In this document: positions 6,907 through 7,158 of the stretch, piece by piece
Position numbering within the stretch: the stretch's first letter is position 1
Layout of the letters: each line of letters opens with the position of its first letter
NCBI GenBank assembly: GCA_019247135.1
Contig: JAFAPL010000358.1
Location: 1-7,158 of the forward strand
DNA from: Chloroflexota bacterium
GTDB lineage: Bacteria; Chloroflexota; UBA6077; CF-72
Direction of reading: 5' to 3'
Length of the DNA stretch: 7,158 bases
Translations under genes and position numbers: made by a program
Notes under the pieces: generated by a model
The model's input: the letters and a program-made list of their open reading frames with translations, nothing else
Told to the model about the DNA's origin: nothing
Databases searched by the model: none

Positions 6907-7158
6907 GTGACGACTCGCGCCGAGCTTGAGAACGTGCGCCCTCACGACGGCATGCATCCGGCGATCGCGACCGAGCAAGACACGCCCACCGTGGCCGAGG
7001 CCGCGGCGCTGCTCGGGCGCGATCGGACGCGGGTGTATGCGTTGCTGCGCTCGGGCGACCTGCTCGCCGCGGCGGACACCGAGGACGGAGCCGGGCCCGT
7101 GCGGATCGTGCGCGCGAGCGTGGAGCGCTGGCTGGCGGCCGGCGGCGCTAGCGGCGCT
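6907..7158 (+). CDS. Excisionase/MerR-like helix-turn-helix DNA-binding protein (3' truncated by window edge)
   Basis: An 84-codon frame runs off the right edge without a stop. GTG 6907 is the first possible start after an in-frame TGA at 6889-6891; ATG 6952 (residue 16) is an alternative, and neither has a clear ribosome binding site. Residues 28-78 match the HTH_17/excisionase pattern: TVAEAAALLGRDRTRVYALL as helix-turn-helix, RSGDLLAA as the turn into the wing, then VRIVRASVERWLAAG as the wing strand and last helix. Such proteins bind DNA as excisionases or as small regulators. It is divergent from the tyrosine recombinase across a 305-bp gap holding an inverted repeat, consistent with an integrase/regulator pair. 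Its third codon positions are 74 of 84 G or C, visibly higher than in the genes to the left, so it may belong to DNA of different origin. The C-terminal part is unseen. Confidence 0.8.
   Translation, partial: MTTRAELENVRPHDGMHPAIATEQDTPTVAEAAALLGRDRTRVYALLRSGDLLAAADTEDGAGPVRIVRASVERWLAAGGASGA

Overview
This window comes from a GC-rich bacterium. A large ATPase-type LuxR regulator, small secreted beta-rich and NTF2-like proteins and a Uma2-family nuclease together recall Chloroflexota, but that assignment is inference from gene content; no rRNA or marker gene is present. No tRNA, rRNA, CRISPR array or insertion sequence was seen.

Left part (1-2632, + strand): the window opens inside a LuxR-family regulator. 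Its C-terminal half is present: the end of the ATPase/winged-helix region, a TPR-like helical domain and a LuxR HTH. After 104 bp comes a complete GT1-type (UDP-glycosyltransferase/macrolide-like) glycosyltransferase. The two are co-directional and could be functionally linked, but nothing in the sequence proves it.

Middle part (2633-4854): two small exported proteins lie on the + strand. The first (2750-3283) has a signal peptide and a short beta-rich domain. The second (3790-4341) has an N-terminal hydrophobic segment and a SnoaL/NTF2-like domain. Each has a strong Shine-Dalgarno sequence, and 506 bp without a convincing gene separate them. The 513 bp after the second contain a long open stretch with no usable start codon (4389-4805), perhaps a decayed gene.

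Right part (4855-7158): this looks like accessory DNA. On the - strand are a Uma2-family endonuclease (4855-5427) and, upstream of it, a tyrosine recombinase (5522-6601). The recombinase's five recognisable catalytic residues are intact, but its reading frame is broken by two mutually compensating frameshifts in the N-terminal, core-binding half. Divergent from it and running off the right edge is an excisionase/MerR-like HTH gene (6907 onward) with clearly higher GC3. The 305-bp gap between them holds a perfect inverted repeat, two 8-bp arms around an 8-bp spacer. That geometry matches a tyrosine-recombinase core site or an operator. The most interesting reading is a small integrase/HTH module with its own site, either decaying or carrying two sequencing errors.
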